A stretch of 64,000 nucleotides of DNA, taken from the NCBI RefSeq assembly GCF_051020765.1, contig NW_027469176.1:1-64000 (forward strand). The letters are read 5' to 3'. The notes beneath the pieces are model-generated. The model ran no database searches and was not told the DNA's origin. It saw only the letters and a program-made list of their open reading frames with translations. Origin of the DNA: Lasioglossum baleicum. Its lineage: Eukaryota > Arthropoda > Insecta > Hymenoptera > Halictidae. Shown here piece by piece: positions 16,611 through 32,508 of the stretch (its first letter is position 1; each line of letters opens with the position of its first letter). A program made the translations under genes and the position numbers.

Positions 16611-18315
16611 CATAACGCATAACGCATAACGCATAACGCATAACGCATAACGCATAACGCATAACGCATAACGCATAACGCATAACGCATAACGCATAAC
16701 GCATAACGCATAACGCATAACGCATAACGCATAACGCATAACGCATAACGCATAACGCATAACGCATAACGCATAACGCATAACGCATAACGCATAACGC
16801 ATAACGCATAACGCATAACGCATAACGCATAACGCATAACGCATAACGCATAACGCATAACGCATAACGCATAACGCATAACGCATAACGCGTAACGCAA
16901 AACTCATAACGCATACGCGTAACGCAAAACTCATAACGCATAACGCATAACGCATAACGAATAACGCATAACGCATAACGCATAACGCATAACGCTTAAC
17001 GCATAACGCATAACGCATAACGCATAACGCATAACGCATAACGCATAACGCATAACGCATAACGCATAACGCATAACGCATAACGCATAACGCATAACGC
17101 ATAACGCATAACGCATAACGCATAACGCATAACGCATAACGCATAACGCATAACGCATAACGCATAACGCATAACGCATAACGCATAACGCATAACGCAT
17201 AACGCATAACGCATAACGCATAACGCATAACGCATAACGCATAACGCATAACGCATAACGCATAACGCATAACGCATAACGCATAACGCATAACGCATAA
17301 CGCATAACGCATAAGGCATAAGCATAACGCATAACGCATAACGCATAACGCATAACGCGTAACGCAAAACTCATAACGCATAACGCGTAACGCAAAACTC
17401 ATAACGCATAACGCATAACGCATAACGCATAACGCATAACGCATAACGCATAACGCATAACGCATAACGCATAACGCATAACGCATAACGCATAACGCAT
17501 AACGCATAACGCATAACGCATAACGCATAACGCATAACGCATAACGCATAACGCATAACGCATAACGCATAACGCATAACGCATAACGCATAACGCATAA
17601 CGCATAACGCATAACGCATAACGCATAACGCATAACGCATAACGCATAACGCATAACGCATAACGCATAACGCATAACGCATAACGCATAACGCATAACG
17701 CATAACGCATAACGCATAACGCATAAAGCATAACGCATAACGCATAACGCATAACGCATAACGCATAACGCATAACTCATAATGCAAAAGTCATAACGCA
17801 TAACGCATAACGCATAACGCATAACGCATAACGCATAACGCATAACGCATAACGCATAACGCATAACGCATAACGCATGACGCATAACGCATATCGCATG
17901 ACGCACAACGCATAACGCATAACGCATAACGCATAACGCATAACGCATAACGCATAACGCATAACGCATAACGCATTACGCATAACGCATAACGCATAAC
18001 GCATAACGCATAACGCATAACGCATAACGCATAACGCATAACGCATAACGCATAACGCATAACGCATAACGCATAACGCATAACGCATAACGCATAACGC
18101 ATAACGTATAACGCATAACGCATAACGCATAACGCATAACGCATAACGCATAACGCATAACGCATAACGCATAACGCATGACGCACAACGCATAACGCAT
18201 AACGCATAACGCATAACGCATAACGCATAACGCATAACGCATAACGCATTACGCATAACGCATAACGCATAACGCATAACGCATAACGCATAACGCATAA
18301 CGCACAACGCATAAC

Positions 18316-21300
18316 GTTTAAACCATAAGGCATAACGCATAGCCCATGACGCATAACGCATAATGCAAAAGTCATAACGCATAACGCATAACGGATAACG
18401 CATAACGCATAACGCATAACGCATAACGCATAACGCATAACGCATAACGCATAACGCATAACGCATAACGCATAACGCATAACGCATAACGCATAACGCA
18501 TAACGCATAACGCATAACGCATAACGCATAACGCATAACGCATAACGCATAACGCATAACGCATAACGCATAACGCATAACGCATAACGCATAACGCATA
18601 ACGCATAACGCATAACGCATAACGCATAACGCATAACGCATAACGCATAACGCATAACGCATAACGCATAACGCATAACGCATAACGCATAACGCATAAC
18701 GCATAACGCAAAAGGCATAAGCATAACGCATAACGCATAACGCATAACGCATAACGCATAACGCATAACGCATAACGCGTAACGCAAGACTCATAACGCA
18801 TAACGCATAACGCATAACGCATAACGCATAACGCATATGGCATAACGCATAATGCAAAAGTCATAACGCATAACGCATAACGCATAACGCATAACGCATA
18901 ACGCACAACGCATAACGTTTAAACCATAAGGCATAACGCATAGCCCATGACGCATAACGCATAACGCATAACGCATAATGCAAAAGTCATAACGCATAAC
19001 GCATAACGGATAACGCATAACGCATAACGCATAACGCATAACGCATAACGCATAACGCATAACGCATAACGCATAACGCATAACGCATAACGCATAACGC
19101 ATAACGCATAACGCATAACGCATAACGCATAACGCATAACGCATAACGCATAACGCATAACGCATAACGCATAACGCATAACGCATAACGCATAACGCAT
19201 AACGCATAACGCATAACGCATAACGCATAACGCATAACGCATGACGCATAACGCATAACGCATAACGCATAACGCATAACGCATAACGCATAACGCATAA
19301 CGCATAACGCATAACGCATAACGCATAACGCATAACGCATAACGCATAACGCATAACGCATAACGCATAACGCATAACGCATAACGCATAACGCATAACG
19401 CATAACGCATAACGCATAAGGCATAAGCATAACGCATAACGCATAACGCATAACGCATAACGCATAACGCGTAACGCAAAACTCATAACGCATACGCGTA
19501 ACGCAAAACTCATAACGCATAACGCATAACGCATAACGCACAACGCATAACGTTTAAACCATAAGGCATAACGCATAGCCTATAACGCATAACGCATAAC
19601 GCATAACGCATAATGCAAAAGTCATAACGCATAACGCATAACGGATAACGCATAACGCATAACGCATAACGCATAACGCATAACGCATAACGCATAACGC
19701 ATAACGCATAACGCATAACGCATAACGCATAACGCATAACGCATAACGCATAACGCATAACGCATAACGCATAACGCATAACGCATAACGCATAACGCAT
19801 AACGCATAACGCATAACGCATAACGCATAACGCATAACGCATAACGCATAACGCATAACGCATAACGCATAACGCATAACGCATAACGCATAACGCATAA
19901 CGCATAACGCATAACGCATAACGCATAACGCATAACGCATAACGCATAACGCATAACGCATAACGCATAACGCATAACGCATAACGCATAACGCATGACG
20001 CATAACGCATATCGCATGACGCACAACGCATAACGCATAACGCATAACGCATAACGCATAACGCATAACGCATAACGCATAACGCATAACGCATTACGCA
20101 TAACGCATAACGCATAACGCATAACGCATAACGCATAACGCATAACGCATAACGCATAACGCATAACGCATAACGCATAACGCATAACGCATAACGCATA
20201 ACGCATAACGCATAACGCATAACGCATAACGCATAACGCATAACGCATAACGCATAACGCATAACGCATAACGCATAACGCATAACGCATAACGCATGAC
20301 GCACAACGCATAACGCATAACGCATAACGCATAACGCATAACGCATAACGCATAACGCATTACGCATAACGCATAACGCATAACGCATAACGCATAACGC
20401 ATAACGCATAACGCACAACGCATAACGTTTAAACCATAAGGCATAACGCATAGCCCATGACGCATAACGCATAATGCAAAAGTCATAACGCATAACGCAT
20501 AACGGATAACGCATAACGCATAACGCATAACGCATAACGCATAACGCATAACGCATAACGCATAACGCATAACGCATAACGCATAACGCATAACGCATAA
20601 CGCATAACGCATAACGCATAACGCATAACGCATAACGCATAACGCATAACGCATAACGCATAACGCATAACGCATAACGCATAACGCATAACGCATAACG
20701 CATAACGCATAACGCATAACGCATAACGCATAACGCATAACGCATAACGCATAACGCATAACGCATAACGCATAACGCATAACGCATAACGCATAACGCA
20801 TAACGCATAACGCATAACGCATAACGCATAACGCATAACGCAAAAGGCATAAGCATAACGCATAACGCATAACGCATAACGCATAACGCATAACGCATAA
20901 CGCATAACGCGTAACGCAAGACTCATAACGCATAACGCATAACGCATAACGCATAACGCATAACGCATAACGCATATGGCATAACGCATAATGCAAAAGT
21001 CATAACGCATAACGCATAACGCATAACGCATAACGCATAACGCACAACGCATAACGTTTAAACCATAAGGCATAACGCATAGCCCATGACGCATAACGCA
21101 TAACGCATAACGCATAATGCAAAAGTCATAACGCATAACGCATAACGGATAACGCATAACGCATAACGCATAACGCATAACGCATAACGCATAACGCATA
21201 ACGCATAACGCATAACGCATAACGCATAACGCATAACGCATAACGCATAACGCATAACGCATAACGCATAACGCATAACGCATAACGCATAACGCATAAC

Positions 21301-23930
21301 GCATAACGCATAACGCATAACGCATAACGCATAACGCATAACGCATAACGCATAACGCATAACGCATAACGCATAACGCATAACGCATAACGCATAACGC
21401 ATAACGCATAACGCATAACGCATAACGCATAACGCATAACGCATAACGCATAACGCATAACGCATAACGCATAACGCATAACGCATAACGCATAACGCAT
21501 AACGCATAACGCATAACGCATAACGCATAACGCATAACGCATAACGCATAACGCATAACGCATAAGGCATAAGCATAACGCATAACGCATAACGCATAAC
21601 GCATAACGCATAACGCGTAACGCAAAACTCATAACGCATACGCGTAACGCAAAACTCATAACGCATAACGCATAACGCATAACGCACAACGCATAATGTT
21701 TAAACCATAAGGCATAACGCATAGCCTATAACGCATAACGCATAACGCATAACGCATAATGCAAAAGTCATAACGCATAACGCATAACGGATAACGCATA
21801 ACGCATAACGCATAACGCATAACGCATAACGCATAACGCATAACGCATAACGCATAACGCATAACGCATAACGCATAACGCATAACGCATAACGCATAAC
21901 GCATAACGCATAACGCATAACGCATAACGCATAACGCATAACGCATAACGCATAACGCATAACGCATAACGCATAACGTATAACGCATAACGCATAACGC
22001 ATAACGCATAACGCATAACGCATAACGCATAACGCATAACGCATAACGCATAACGCATAACGCATAACGCATAACGCATAACGCATAACGCATAACGCAT
22101 AACGCATAACGCATAACGCATAACGCATAACGCATAACGCATAACGCATAACGCATAACGCATAACGCATAACGCATAACGCATAACGCATAACGCATAA
22201 CGCATAACGCATAACGCATAACGCATAACGCATAACGCATAACGCATAACGCATAACGCATAACGCATAACGCATAACGCATAACGCATAACGCATAACG
22301 CATAACGCATAAGGCATAAGCATAACGCATAACGCATAACGCATAACGCATAACGCATAACGCATAACGCATAACGCATAACGCATAACGCATAACGCAT
22401 AACGCATAACGCATAACGCATAACGCATAACGCATAACGCATAACGCATAACGCATAACGCATAACGCATAACGCATAACGCATAAAGCATAACGCATAA
22501 CGCATAACGCATAACGCATAACGCATAACTCATAACGCATAACGCATAACGCATAACGCATAACGCATAACGCATAACGCATAACGCATAACGCATAACG
22601 CACAACGCACAACGCACAACGCACAACGCACATCGCACAACGCACAACGCATAACGCATAACGCATAACGCATAACGCATAACGCATAACGCATAACGCA
22701 TAACGCATAACGCATAACGCATAACGCATAACGCATAACGCATATCGCATGACGCACAACGCATAACGCATAACGCATAACGCATAACGCATAACGCATA
22801 ACGCATAACGCATAACGCATTACGCATAACGCATAACGCATAACGCATAACGCATAAGGCATAAGCATAACGCATAATGCATAATGCATAACGCATAACG
22901 CATAACGCGTAACGCATAAGGCATAAGCATAACGCATAATGCATAACGCATAACGCATAACGCATAACGCATAACGCATAACGCATAACGCATAACGCAT
23001 ATGGCATAACGCATAATGCAAAAGTCATAACGCATAACGCATAACGCATAACGCATAACGCATAACGCATAACGCATAACGCATAACGCATAACGCATAA
23101 CGCGTAACGCAAAACTCATAACGCATAACGCATAACGCATAACGCATAACGCATAACGCATAACGCATAACGCATAACGCATAACGCGTAACGCATAACG
23201 CATAACGCATAACGCATAACGCATAACGCATAACGCATAACGCATAACGCATAACGCATAACGCATAACGCATAACGCATAACGCATAACGCATAAGGCA
23301 TAAGCATAACGCATAACGCATAACGCATAACGCATAACGCGTAACGCAAAACTCATAACGCATAACGCATAACGCATAACGCATAACGCATAACGCATAA
23401 CGCATAACGCATAACGCATAACGCATATGGCATAAGCATAAGGCATAACGCATAACGCAGAACGCACAACGCATAACGCATAACGCATAACGCGTAACGC
23501 AAAACTCATAACGCATAACGCGTAACGCAAAACTCATAACGCATAACGCATAACGCATAACGCATAACGCATAACGCATAACGCATAACGCATAACGCAT
23601 AACGCATAACGCATAACGCATAACGCATAACGCATAACGCATAACGCATAACGCATAACGCATAACGCATAACGCATAACGCATAACGCATAACGCATAA
23701 CGCATAACGCATAACGCATAACGCATAACGCATAACGCATAACGCATAACGCATAACGCATAACGCATAACGCATAACGCATAACGCATAACGCATAACG
23801 CATAACGCATAACGCATAACGCATAACGCATAAAGCATAAGCATAACGCATAATGCATAACGCATAACGCATAACGCATAACGCATAACGCATAACGCGT
23901 AACGCAAGACTCATAACGCATAACGCATAA
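18316..23930. repeat. Large segmental duplication, copy 2
   Basis: This segment repeats the landmark order of copy 1: S 18,316, N 18,917, T 19,552, S 20,427, N 21,056, T 21,698 (again with AATGTTTAAAC), CACAACG cluster 22,599, CATATCG 22,741, CAGAACG 23,458, AAAGCATAAG context 23,829. Offsets to copy 1 are 6,895 at the left, 7,280 at the last T, 7,287-7,294 over the CACAACG/CATATCG part and 7,308 at the right. The offset therefore changes by small whole numbers of monomers. After the CAAGACT heptad near 23,900 the two copies diverge: copy 2 meets a CATATGG heptad near 23,960 while copy 1 continues as pure monomer. Confidence 0.85.
22599..22650. repeat. CACAACG variant cluster 2
   Basis: Same order of CACAACG heptads with one internal CACATCG as at 15,312. 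It lies inside copy 2 of the large duplication at the equivalent place (offset 7,287). Confidence 0.9.
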
Positions 23931-24718
23931 CGCATAACGCATAACGCATAACGCATAACGCATATGGCATAACGCATAATGCAAAAGTAATAACGCATAA
24001 CGCATAACGCATAACGCATAACGCATAACGCATAACGCATAACGCATAACGCATAACGCATAACGCATAACGCATAACGCATAACGCGTAACGCAAAACT
24101 CATAACGCATAACGCATAACGCATAACGCATAACGCATAACGCATAACGTATAAACCATGAGGCATAACGCATAGCCCATAACGCATAACGCATAACGCA
24201 TAAGGCATAAGCATAACGCATAACGCATAACGCATAACGCATAACGCATAACGCATAACGCGTAACGCAAAACTCATAACGCATAACGCATAACGCATAA
24301 CGCATAACGCATAACGCATAACGCATAACGCATATGGCATAAGCATAACGCATAACGCATAACGCATAAAACAAAACGCAAAACTCATAACGCATAACGC
24401 ATAACGCATAACGCATAACGCATAACGCATAACGCATAACGCATAACGCATAACGCATAACGCATAACGCATAACGCATAACGCGTAACGCAAGACTCAT
24501 AACGCATAACGCATAACGCATAACGCATAACGCATATGGCATAACGCATAATGCAAAAGTCATAACGCATAACGCATAACGCATAACGCATAACGCATAA
24601 CGCATAACGCATAACGCATAACGCATAACGCATAACGCATAACGCATAACGCATAACGCATAACGCATAACGCATAACGCATAACGCATAACGCATAACG
24701 CATAACGCATAACGCATA

Positions 24719-24770
24719 ACGCACAACGCACAACGCACAACGCACAACGCACATCGCACAACGCACAACG
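24719..24770. repeat. CACAACG variant cluster 3
   Basis: A third copy of the CACAACG/CACATCG cluster, about 2.1 kb after the second. Its flanks differ: a CATACG 6-mer with two CAAAACT heptads follows within about 110 bp, then two GTTTAAAC modules at 24,930 and 24,993. It is a partial third copy of the duplicated unit. Confidence 0.85.
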
Positions 24771-24914
24771 CATAACGCATAACGCATAACGCATAACGCA
24801 TAACGCATAACGCATAACGCATAACGCATAACGCATAACGCGTAACGCAAAACTCATAACGCATACGCGTAACGCAAAACTCATAACGCATAACGCATAA
24901 CGCATAACGCATAA

Positions 24915-25090
24915 CGCACAACGCATAACGTTTAAACCATAAGGCATAACGCATAACGCATAACGCATAACGCATAACGCACAACGCATAACGTTTAAAC
25001 CATAAGGCATAACGCATAGCCTATAACGCATAACGCATAACGCATAACGCATAATGCAAAAGTCATAACGCATAACGCATAACGGATAAC
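24915..25090. repeat. Truncated and complete GTTTAAAC modules 63 bp apart
   Basis: GTTTAAAC at 24,930 is followed by CCATAAGG but then returns directly to pure monomers, lacking the CATAGCC heptad and the CATAATG + CAAAAGT tail. A complete T-type module starts 63 bp (9 monomers) later at 24,993. The first is a truncated copy, probably left by an unequal exchange between two modules. Confidence 0.8.
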
Positions 25091-28000
25091 GCATAACGCA
25101 TAACGCATAACGCATAACGCATAACGCATAACGCATAACGCATAACGCATAACGCATAACGCATAACGCATAACGCATAACGCATAACGCATAACGCATA
25201 ACGCATAACGCATAACGCATAACGCATAACGCATAACGCATAACGCATAACGCATAACGCATAACGCATAACGCATAACGCATAACGCATAACGCATAAC
25301 GCATAACGCATAACGCATAACGCATAACGCATAACGCATAACGCATAACGCATAACGCATAACGCATAACGCATAACGCATAACGCATAACGCATAACGC
25401 ATAACGCATAACGCATAACGCATAACGCATAACGCATAACGCATAACGCATAACGCATAACGCATAACGCATAACGCATAACGCATAACGCATAACGCAT
25501 AACGCATAACGCATAACGCATAACGCATAACGCATAACGCATAACGCATAACGCATAACGCATAACGCATAACGCATAACGCATAACGCATAACGCATAA
25601 CGCATAACGCATAACGCATAACGCATAACGCATAACGCATAACGCATAAGGCATAAGCATAACGCATAACGCATAACGCATAACGCATAACGCATAACGC
25701 GTAACGCAAAACTCATAACGCATAACGCGTAACGCAAAACTCATAACGCATAACGCATAACGCATAACGCATAACGCATAACGCATAACGCATAACGCAT
25801 AACGCATAACGCATAACGCATAACGCATAACGCATAACGCATAACGCATAACGCATAACGCATAACGCATAACGCATAACGCATAACGCATAACGCATAA
25901 CGCATAACGCATAACGCATAACGCATAACGCATAACGCATAACGCATAACGCATAACGCATAACGCATAACGCATAACGCATAACGCATAACGCATAACG
26001 CATAACGCATAACGCATAACGCATAACGCATAACGCATAACGCATAACGCATAACGCATAACGCATAACGCATAACGCATAACGCATAACGCATAACGCA
26101 TAACGCATAACGCATAACGCATAACGCATAACGCATAACGCATTACGCATAACGCCTAAAGCATAACGCATAACGCATAACGCATAACGCATAAAGCATA
26201 ACGCATAACGCATAACGCATAACGCATAACGCATAACGCATAACGCATAACGCATAACGCATAACGCATAACGCATAACGCATAACGCATAACGCATAAC
26301 GCATAACGCATAACGCATAACGCATATGGCATAAGCATAACGCATAACGCATAACGCATAACGCATAACGCATAACGCAAAACGCAAAACTCATAACGCA
26401 TAACGCATAACGCATAACGCATAACGCATAACGCATAACGCATAACGCATAACGCATAACGCATAACGCATAACGCATAACGGATAACGCATAACGCATA
26501 ACGCATAACGCGTAACGCATAACGCATAACGCATAACGCATAACGCATAACGCATAACGCATAACGCATAACGCATAACGCATAACGCATAACGCATAAC
26601 GCATAACGCATAACGCATAACGCATAACGCATAACGCATAACGCATAACGCATAACGCATAACGCATAACGCATAACGCATAACGCATAACGCATAACGC
26701 ATAACGCATAACGCATAACGAATAACGCATAACGCATAACGCATACCGCATAACGCATAACGCATAACGCATAACGCATAACGCATAACGAATAACGCAT
26801 AACGCATAACGCATAACGCATAACGCTTAACGCATAACGCATAACGCATAACGCATAACGCATAACGCATAACGCATAACGCATAACGCATAACGCATAA
26901 CGCATAACGCATAACGCATAACGCATAACGCATAACGCATAACGCATAACGCATAACGCATAACGCATAACGCATAACGCATAACGCATAACGCATAACG
27001 CATAACGAATAACGCATAACGCATAACGCATAACGCATAACGCAAAAGGCATAAGCATAACGCATAACGCATAACGCATAACGCATAACGCATAACGCAT
27101 AACGCGTAACGCAAGACTCATAACGCATAACGCATAACGCATAACGCATAACGCATAACGCATATGGCATAACGCATAATGCAAAAGTCATAACGCATAA
27201 CGCATAACGCATAACGCATAACGCATAACGCATAACGCATAACGCATAACGCATAACGCATAACGCATAACGCATAACGCATAACGCATAACGCATAACG
27301 CATAACGCATAACGCATAACGCATAACGCATAACGCATAACGCATAACGCATAACGCATAACGCATAACGCATAACGCATAACGCGTAACGCAAAACTCA
27401 TAACGCATAACGCATAACGCATAACGCACAACGCATAACGTTTAAACCATAAGGCATAACGCATAGCCCATGACGCATAACGCATAACGCATAACGCATA
27501 ATGCAAAAGTCATAACGCATAACGCATAACGGATAACGCATAACGCATAACGCATAACGCATAACGCATAACGCATAACGCATAACGCATAACGCATAAC
27601 GCATAACGCATAACGCATAACGCATAACGCATAACGCATAACGCATAACGCATAACGCATAACGCATAACGCATAACGCATAACGCATAACGCATAACGC
27701 ATAACGCATAACGCATAACGCATAACGCATAACGCATAACGCATAACGCATAACGCATAACGCATAACGCATAACGCATAACGCATAACGCATAACGCAT
27801 AACGCATAACGCATAACGCATAACGCATAACGCATAAGGCATAAGCATAACGCATAACGCATAACGCATAACGCATAACGCATAACGCATAACGCATAAC
27901 GCATAACGCATAACGCATAACGCATAACGCATATGGCATAAGCATAACGCATAACGCATAACGCATAACGCATAACGCATAACGCAAAACGCAAAACTCA

Positions 28001-31000
28001 TAACGCATAACGCATAACGCATAACGCATAACGCGTAACGCATAACGCATAACGCATAACGCATAACGCATAACGCATAACGCATAACGGATAACGCATA
28101 ACGCATAACGCATAACGCGTAACGCATAACGCATAACGCATAACGCATAACGCATAACGCATAACGCATAACGCATAACGCATAACGCATAACGCATAAC
28201 GCATAACGCATAACGCATAACGCATAACGCATAACGCATAACGCATAACGCATAACGCATAAGGCATAAGCATAACGCATAACGCATAACGCATAACGCA
28301 TAACGCATAACGCATAACGCATAACGCATAACGCATAACGCATAACGCATAACGCATAACGCATAACGCATAACGCATAACGCATAACGCATAACGAATA
28401 ACGCATAACGCATAACGCATAACGCATAACGCATAACGCATAACGCATAACGCATAACGCATAACGCATAACGAATAACGCATAACGCATAACGCATAAC
28501 GCATAACGCTTAACGCATAACGCATAACGCATAACGCATAACGCATAACGCATAACGCATAACGCATAACGCATAACGCATAACGCATAACGCATAACGG
28601 ATAACGCATAACGCATAACGCATAACGCATAACGCATAACGCATAACGCATAACGCATAACGCATAACGCATAACGGATAACGCATAACGCATAACGCAT
28701 AACGCATAACGCATAACGCATAACGCATAACGCATAACGCATAACGCATAACGCATAACGCATAACGCATAACGCACAACGCATAACGCATAACGCATAA
28801 CGCATAACGCATAACGCATAACGCATAACGCATTACGCATAACGCATAACGCATAACGCATAACGCAAAAGGCATAAGCATAACGCATAACGCATAACGC
28901 ATAACGCATAACGCATAACGCATAACGCATAACGCATAACGCGTAACGCAAGACTCATAACGCATAACGCATAACGCATAACGCATAACGCATATGGCAT
29001 AACGCATAATGCAAAAGTCATAACGCATAACGCATAACGCATAACGCATAACGCACAACGCATAACGTTTAAACCATAAGGCATAACGCATAGCCCATGA
29101 CGCATAACGCATAACGCATAATGCAAAAGTCATAACGCATAACGCATAACGGATAACGCATAACGCATAACGCATAACGCATAACGCATAACGCATAACG
29201 CATAACGCATAACGCATAACGCATAACGCATAACGCATAACGCATAACGCATAACGCATAACGCATAACGCATAACGCATAACGCATAACGCATAACGCA
29301 TAACGCATAACGCATAACGCATAACGCATAACGCATAACGCATAACGCATAACGCATAACGCATAACGCATAACGCATAACGCATAACGCATAACGCATA
29401 ACGCATAACGCATAACGCATAACGCATGACGCATGACGCATAACGCATAACGCATAACGCATAACGCATAACGCATAACGCATAACGCATAACGCATAAC
29501 GCATAACGCATAACGCATAACGCATAACGCATAACGCATAACGCATAACGCATAACGCATAACGCATAACGCATAACGCATAAGGCATAAGCATAACGCA
29601 TAACGCATAACGCATAACGCATAACGCATAACGCATAACGCGTAACGCAAAACTCATAACGCATACGCGTAACGCAAAACTCATAACGCATAACGCATAA
29701 CGCATAACGCATAACGCATAACGCACAACGCATAACGTTTAAACCATAAGGCATAACGCATAGCCTATAACGCATAACGCATAACGCATAACGCATAATG
29801 CAAAAGTCATAACGCATAACGCATAACGGATAACGCATAACGCATAACGCATAACGCATAACGCATAACGCATAACGCATAACGCATAACGCATAACGCA
29901 TAACGCATAACGCATAACGCATAACGCATAACGCATAACGCATAACGCATAACGCATAACGCATAACGCATAACGCATAACGCATAACGCATAACGCATA
30001 ACGCATAACGCATAACGCATAACGCATAACGCATAACGCATAACGCATAACGCATAACGCATAACGCATAACGCATAACGCATAACGCATAACGCATAAC
30101 GCATAACGCATAACGCATAACGCATAACGCATAACGCATAACGCATAACGCATAACGCATAACGCATAACGCATAACGCATAACGCATAACGCATAACGC
30201 ATAACGCATAACGCATAACGCATAACGCATAACGCATAACGCATAACGCATAACGCATAACGCATAACGCATAACGCATAACGCATAACGCATGACGCAC
30301 AACGCATAACGCATAACGCATAACGCATAACGCATAACGCATAACGCATAACGCATAACGCATAACGCATTACGCATAACGCATAACGCATAACGCATAA
30401 CGCATAACGCATAACGCACAACGCATAACGTTTAAACCATAAGGCATAACGCATAGCCCATGACGCATAACGCATAACGCATAACGCATAATGCAAAAGT
30501 CATAACGCATAACGCATAACGGATAACGCATAACGCATAACGCATAACGCATAACGCATAACGCATAACGCATAACGCATAACGCATAACGCATAACGCA
30601 TAACGCATAACGCATAACGCATAACGCATAACGCATAACGCATAACGCATAACGCATAACGCATAACGCATAACGCATAACGCATAACGCATAACGCATA
30701 ACGCATAACGCATAACGCATAACGCATAACGCATAACGCATAACGCATAACGCATAACGCATAACGCATAACGCATAACGCATAACGCATAACGCATAAC
30801 GCATAACGCATAACGCATAACGCATAACGCATAACGCATAACGCATAACGCATAACGCATAACGCATAACGCATAACGCATAACGCATAACGCATAACGC
30901 ATAACGCATAACGCATAACGCATAACGCATAACGCATAACGCATAACGCATAACGCATAACGCATAACGCATAACGCATAACGCATAACGCATAACGCAT

Positions 31001-32508
31001 GACGCACAACGCATAACGCATAACGCATAACGCATAACGCATAACGCATAACGCATAACGCATAACGCATAACGCATAACGCATTACGCATAACGCATAA
31101 CGCATAACGCATAACGCAAAAGGCATAAGCATAACGCATAACGCATAACGCATAACGCATAACGCATAACGCATAACGCATAACGCGTAACGCAAGACTC
31201 ATAACGCATAACGCATAACGCATAACGCATAACGCATATGGCATAACCCATAATGCAAAAGTCATAACGCATAACGCATAACGCATAACGCATAACGCAC
31301 AACGCATAACGTTTAAACCATAAGGCATAACGCATAGCCCATGACGCATAACGCATAACGCATAACGCATAATGCAAAAGTCATAACGCATAACGCATAA
31401 CGGATAACGCATAACGCATAACGCATAACGCATAACGCATAACGCATAACGCATAACGCATAACGCATAACGCATAACGCATAACGCATAACGCATAACG
31501 CATAACGCATAACGCATAACGCATAACGCATAACGCATAACGCATAACGCATAACGCATAACGCATAACGCATAACGCATAACGCATAACGCATAACGCA
31601 TAACGCATAACGCATAACGCATAACGCATAACGCATAACGCATAACGCATAACGCATAACGCATAACGCATAACGCATAACGCATAACGCATAACGCATG
31701 ACGCATAACGCATAACGCATAACGCATAACGCATAACGCATAACGCATAACGCATAACGCATAACGCATAACGCATAACGCATAACGCATAACGCATAAC
31801 GCATAACGCATAACGCATAACGCATAACGCATAACGCATAACGCATAACGCATAACGCATAACGCATAACGCATAACGCATAACGCATAACGCATAACGC
31901 ATAACGCATAAGGCATAAGCATAACGCATAACGCATAACGCATAACGCATAACGCATAACGCATAACGCATAACGCATAACGCATAACGCATAACGCATA
32001 ACGCATAACGCATAACGCATAACGCATAACGCATAACGCATAAGGCATAAGCATAACGCATAACGCATAACGCATAACGCATAACGCATAACGCGTAACG
32101 CAAAACTCATAACGCATACGCGTAACGCAAAACTCATAACGCATAACGCATAACGCATAACGAATAACGCATAACGCATAACGCATAACGCATAACGCTT
32201 AACGCATAACGCATAACGCATAACGCATAACGCATAACGCATAACGCATAACGCATAACGCATAACGCATAACGCATAACTCATAACGCATAACGCATAA
32301 CGCATAACGCATAACGCATAACGCATAACGCATAACGCATAACGCATAACGCATAACGCATAACGCATAACGCATAACGCATAACGCATAACGCATAACG
32401 CATAACGCATAACGCATAACGCATAACGCATAACGCATAACGCATAACGCATAACGCATAACGCATAACGCATAACGCATAACGCATAACGCATAACGCA
32501 TAACGCAT

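Larger units (their letters stand above)
8250..25690. repeat. Zone 2: HOR block with AGCCTATA-type modules and CATACG 6-mers
   Basis: This zone is marked by a GTTTAAAC subtype whose following heptads read CATAGCC then TATAACG instead of CATGACG, and by the 6-mer CATACG sitting between two CAAAACT heptads just upstream. It carries three ordered sub-modules (short S, normal N, AGCCTATA-type T) spaced about 600-880 bp, one shortened interval (13,489-13,783) excepted. It also carries two copies of a large duplicated segment and all three CACAACG clusters. Filler is pure CATAACG. Borders are approximate. Confidence 0.75.

Noticed and set aside
24148..24158. CGTATAAACC as a TATA box
   Set aside because: It is a variant of the GTTTAAACC heptads in the same module position, with no gene or initiator downstream.
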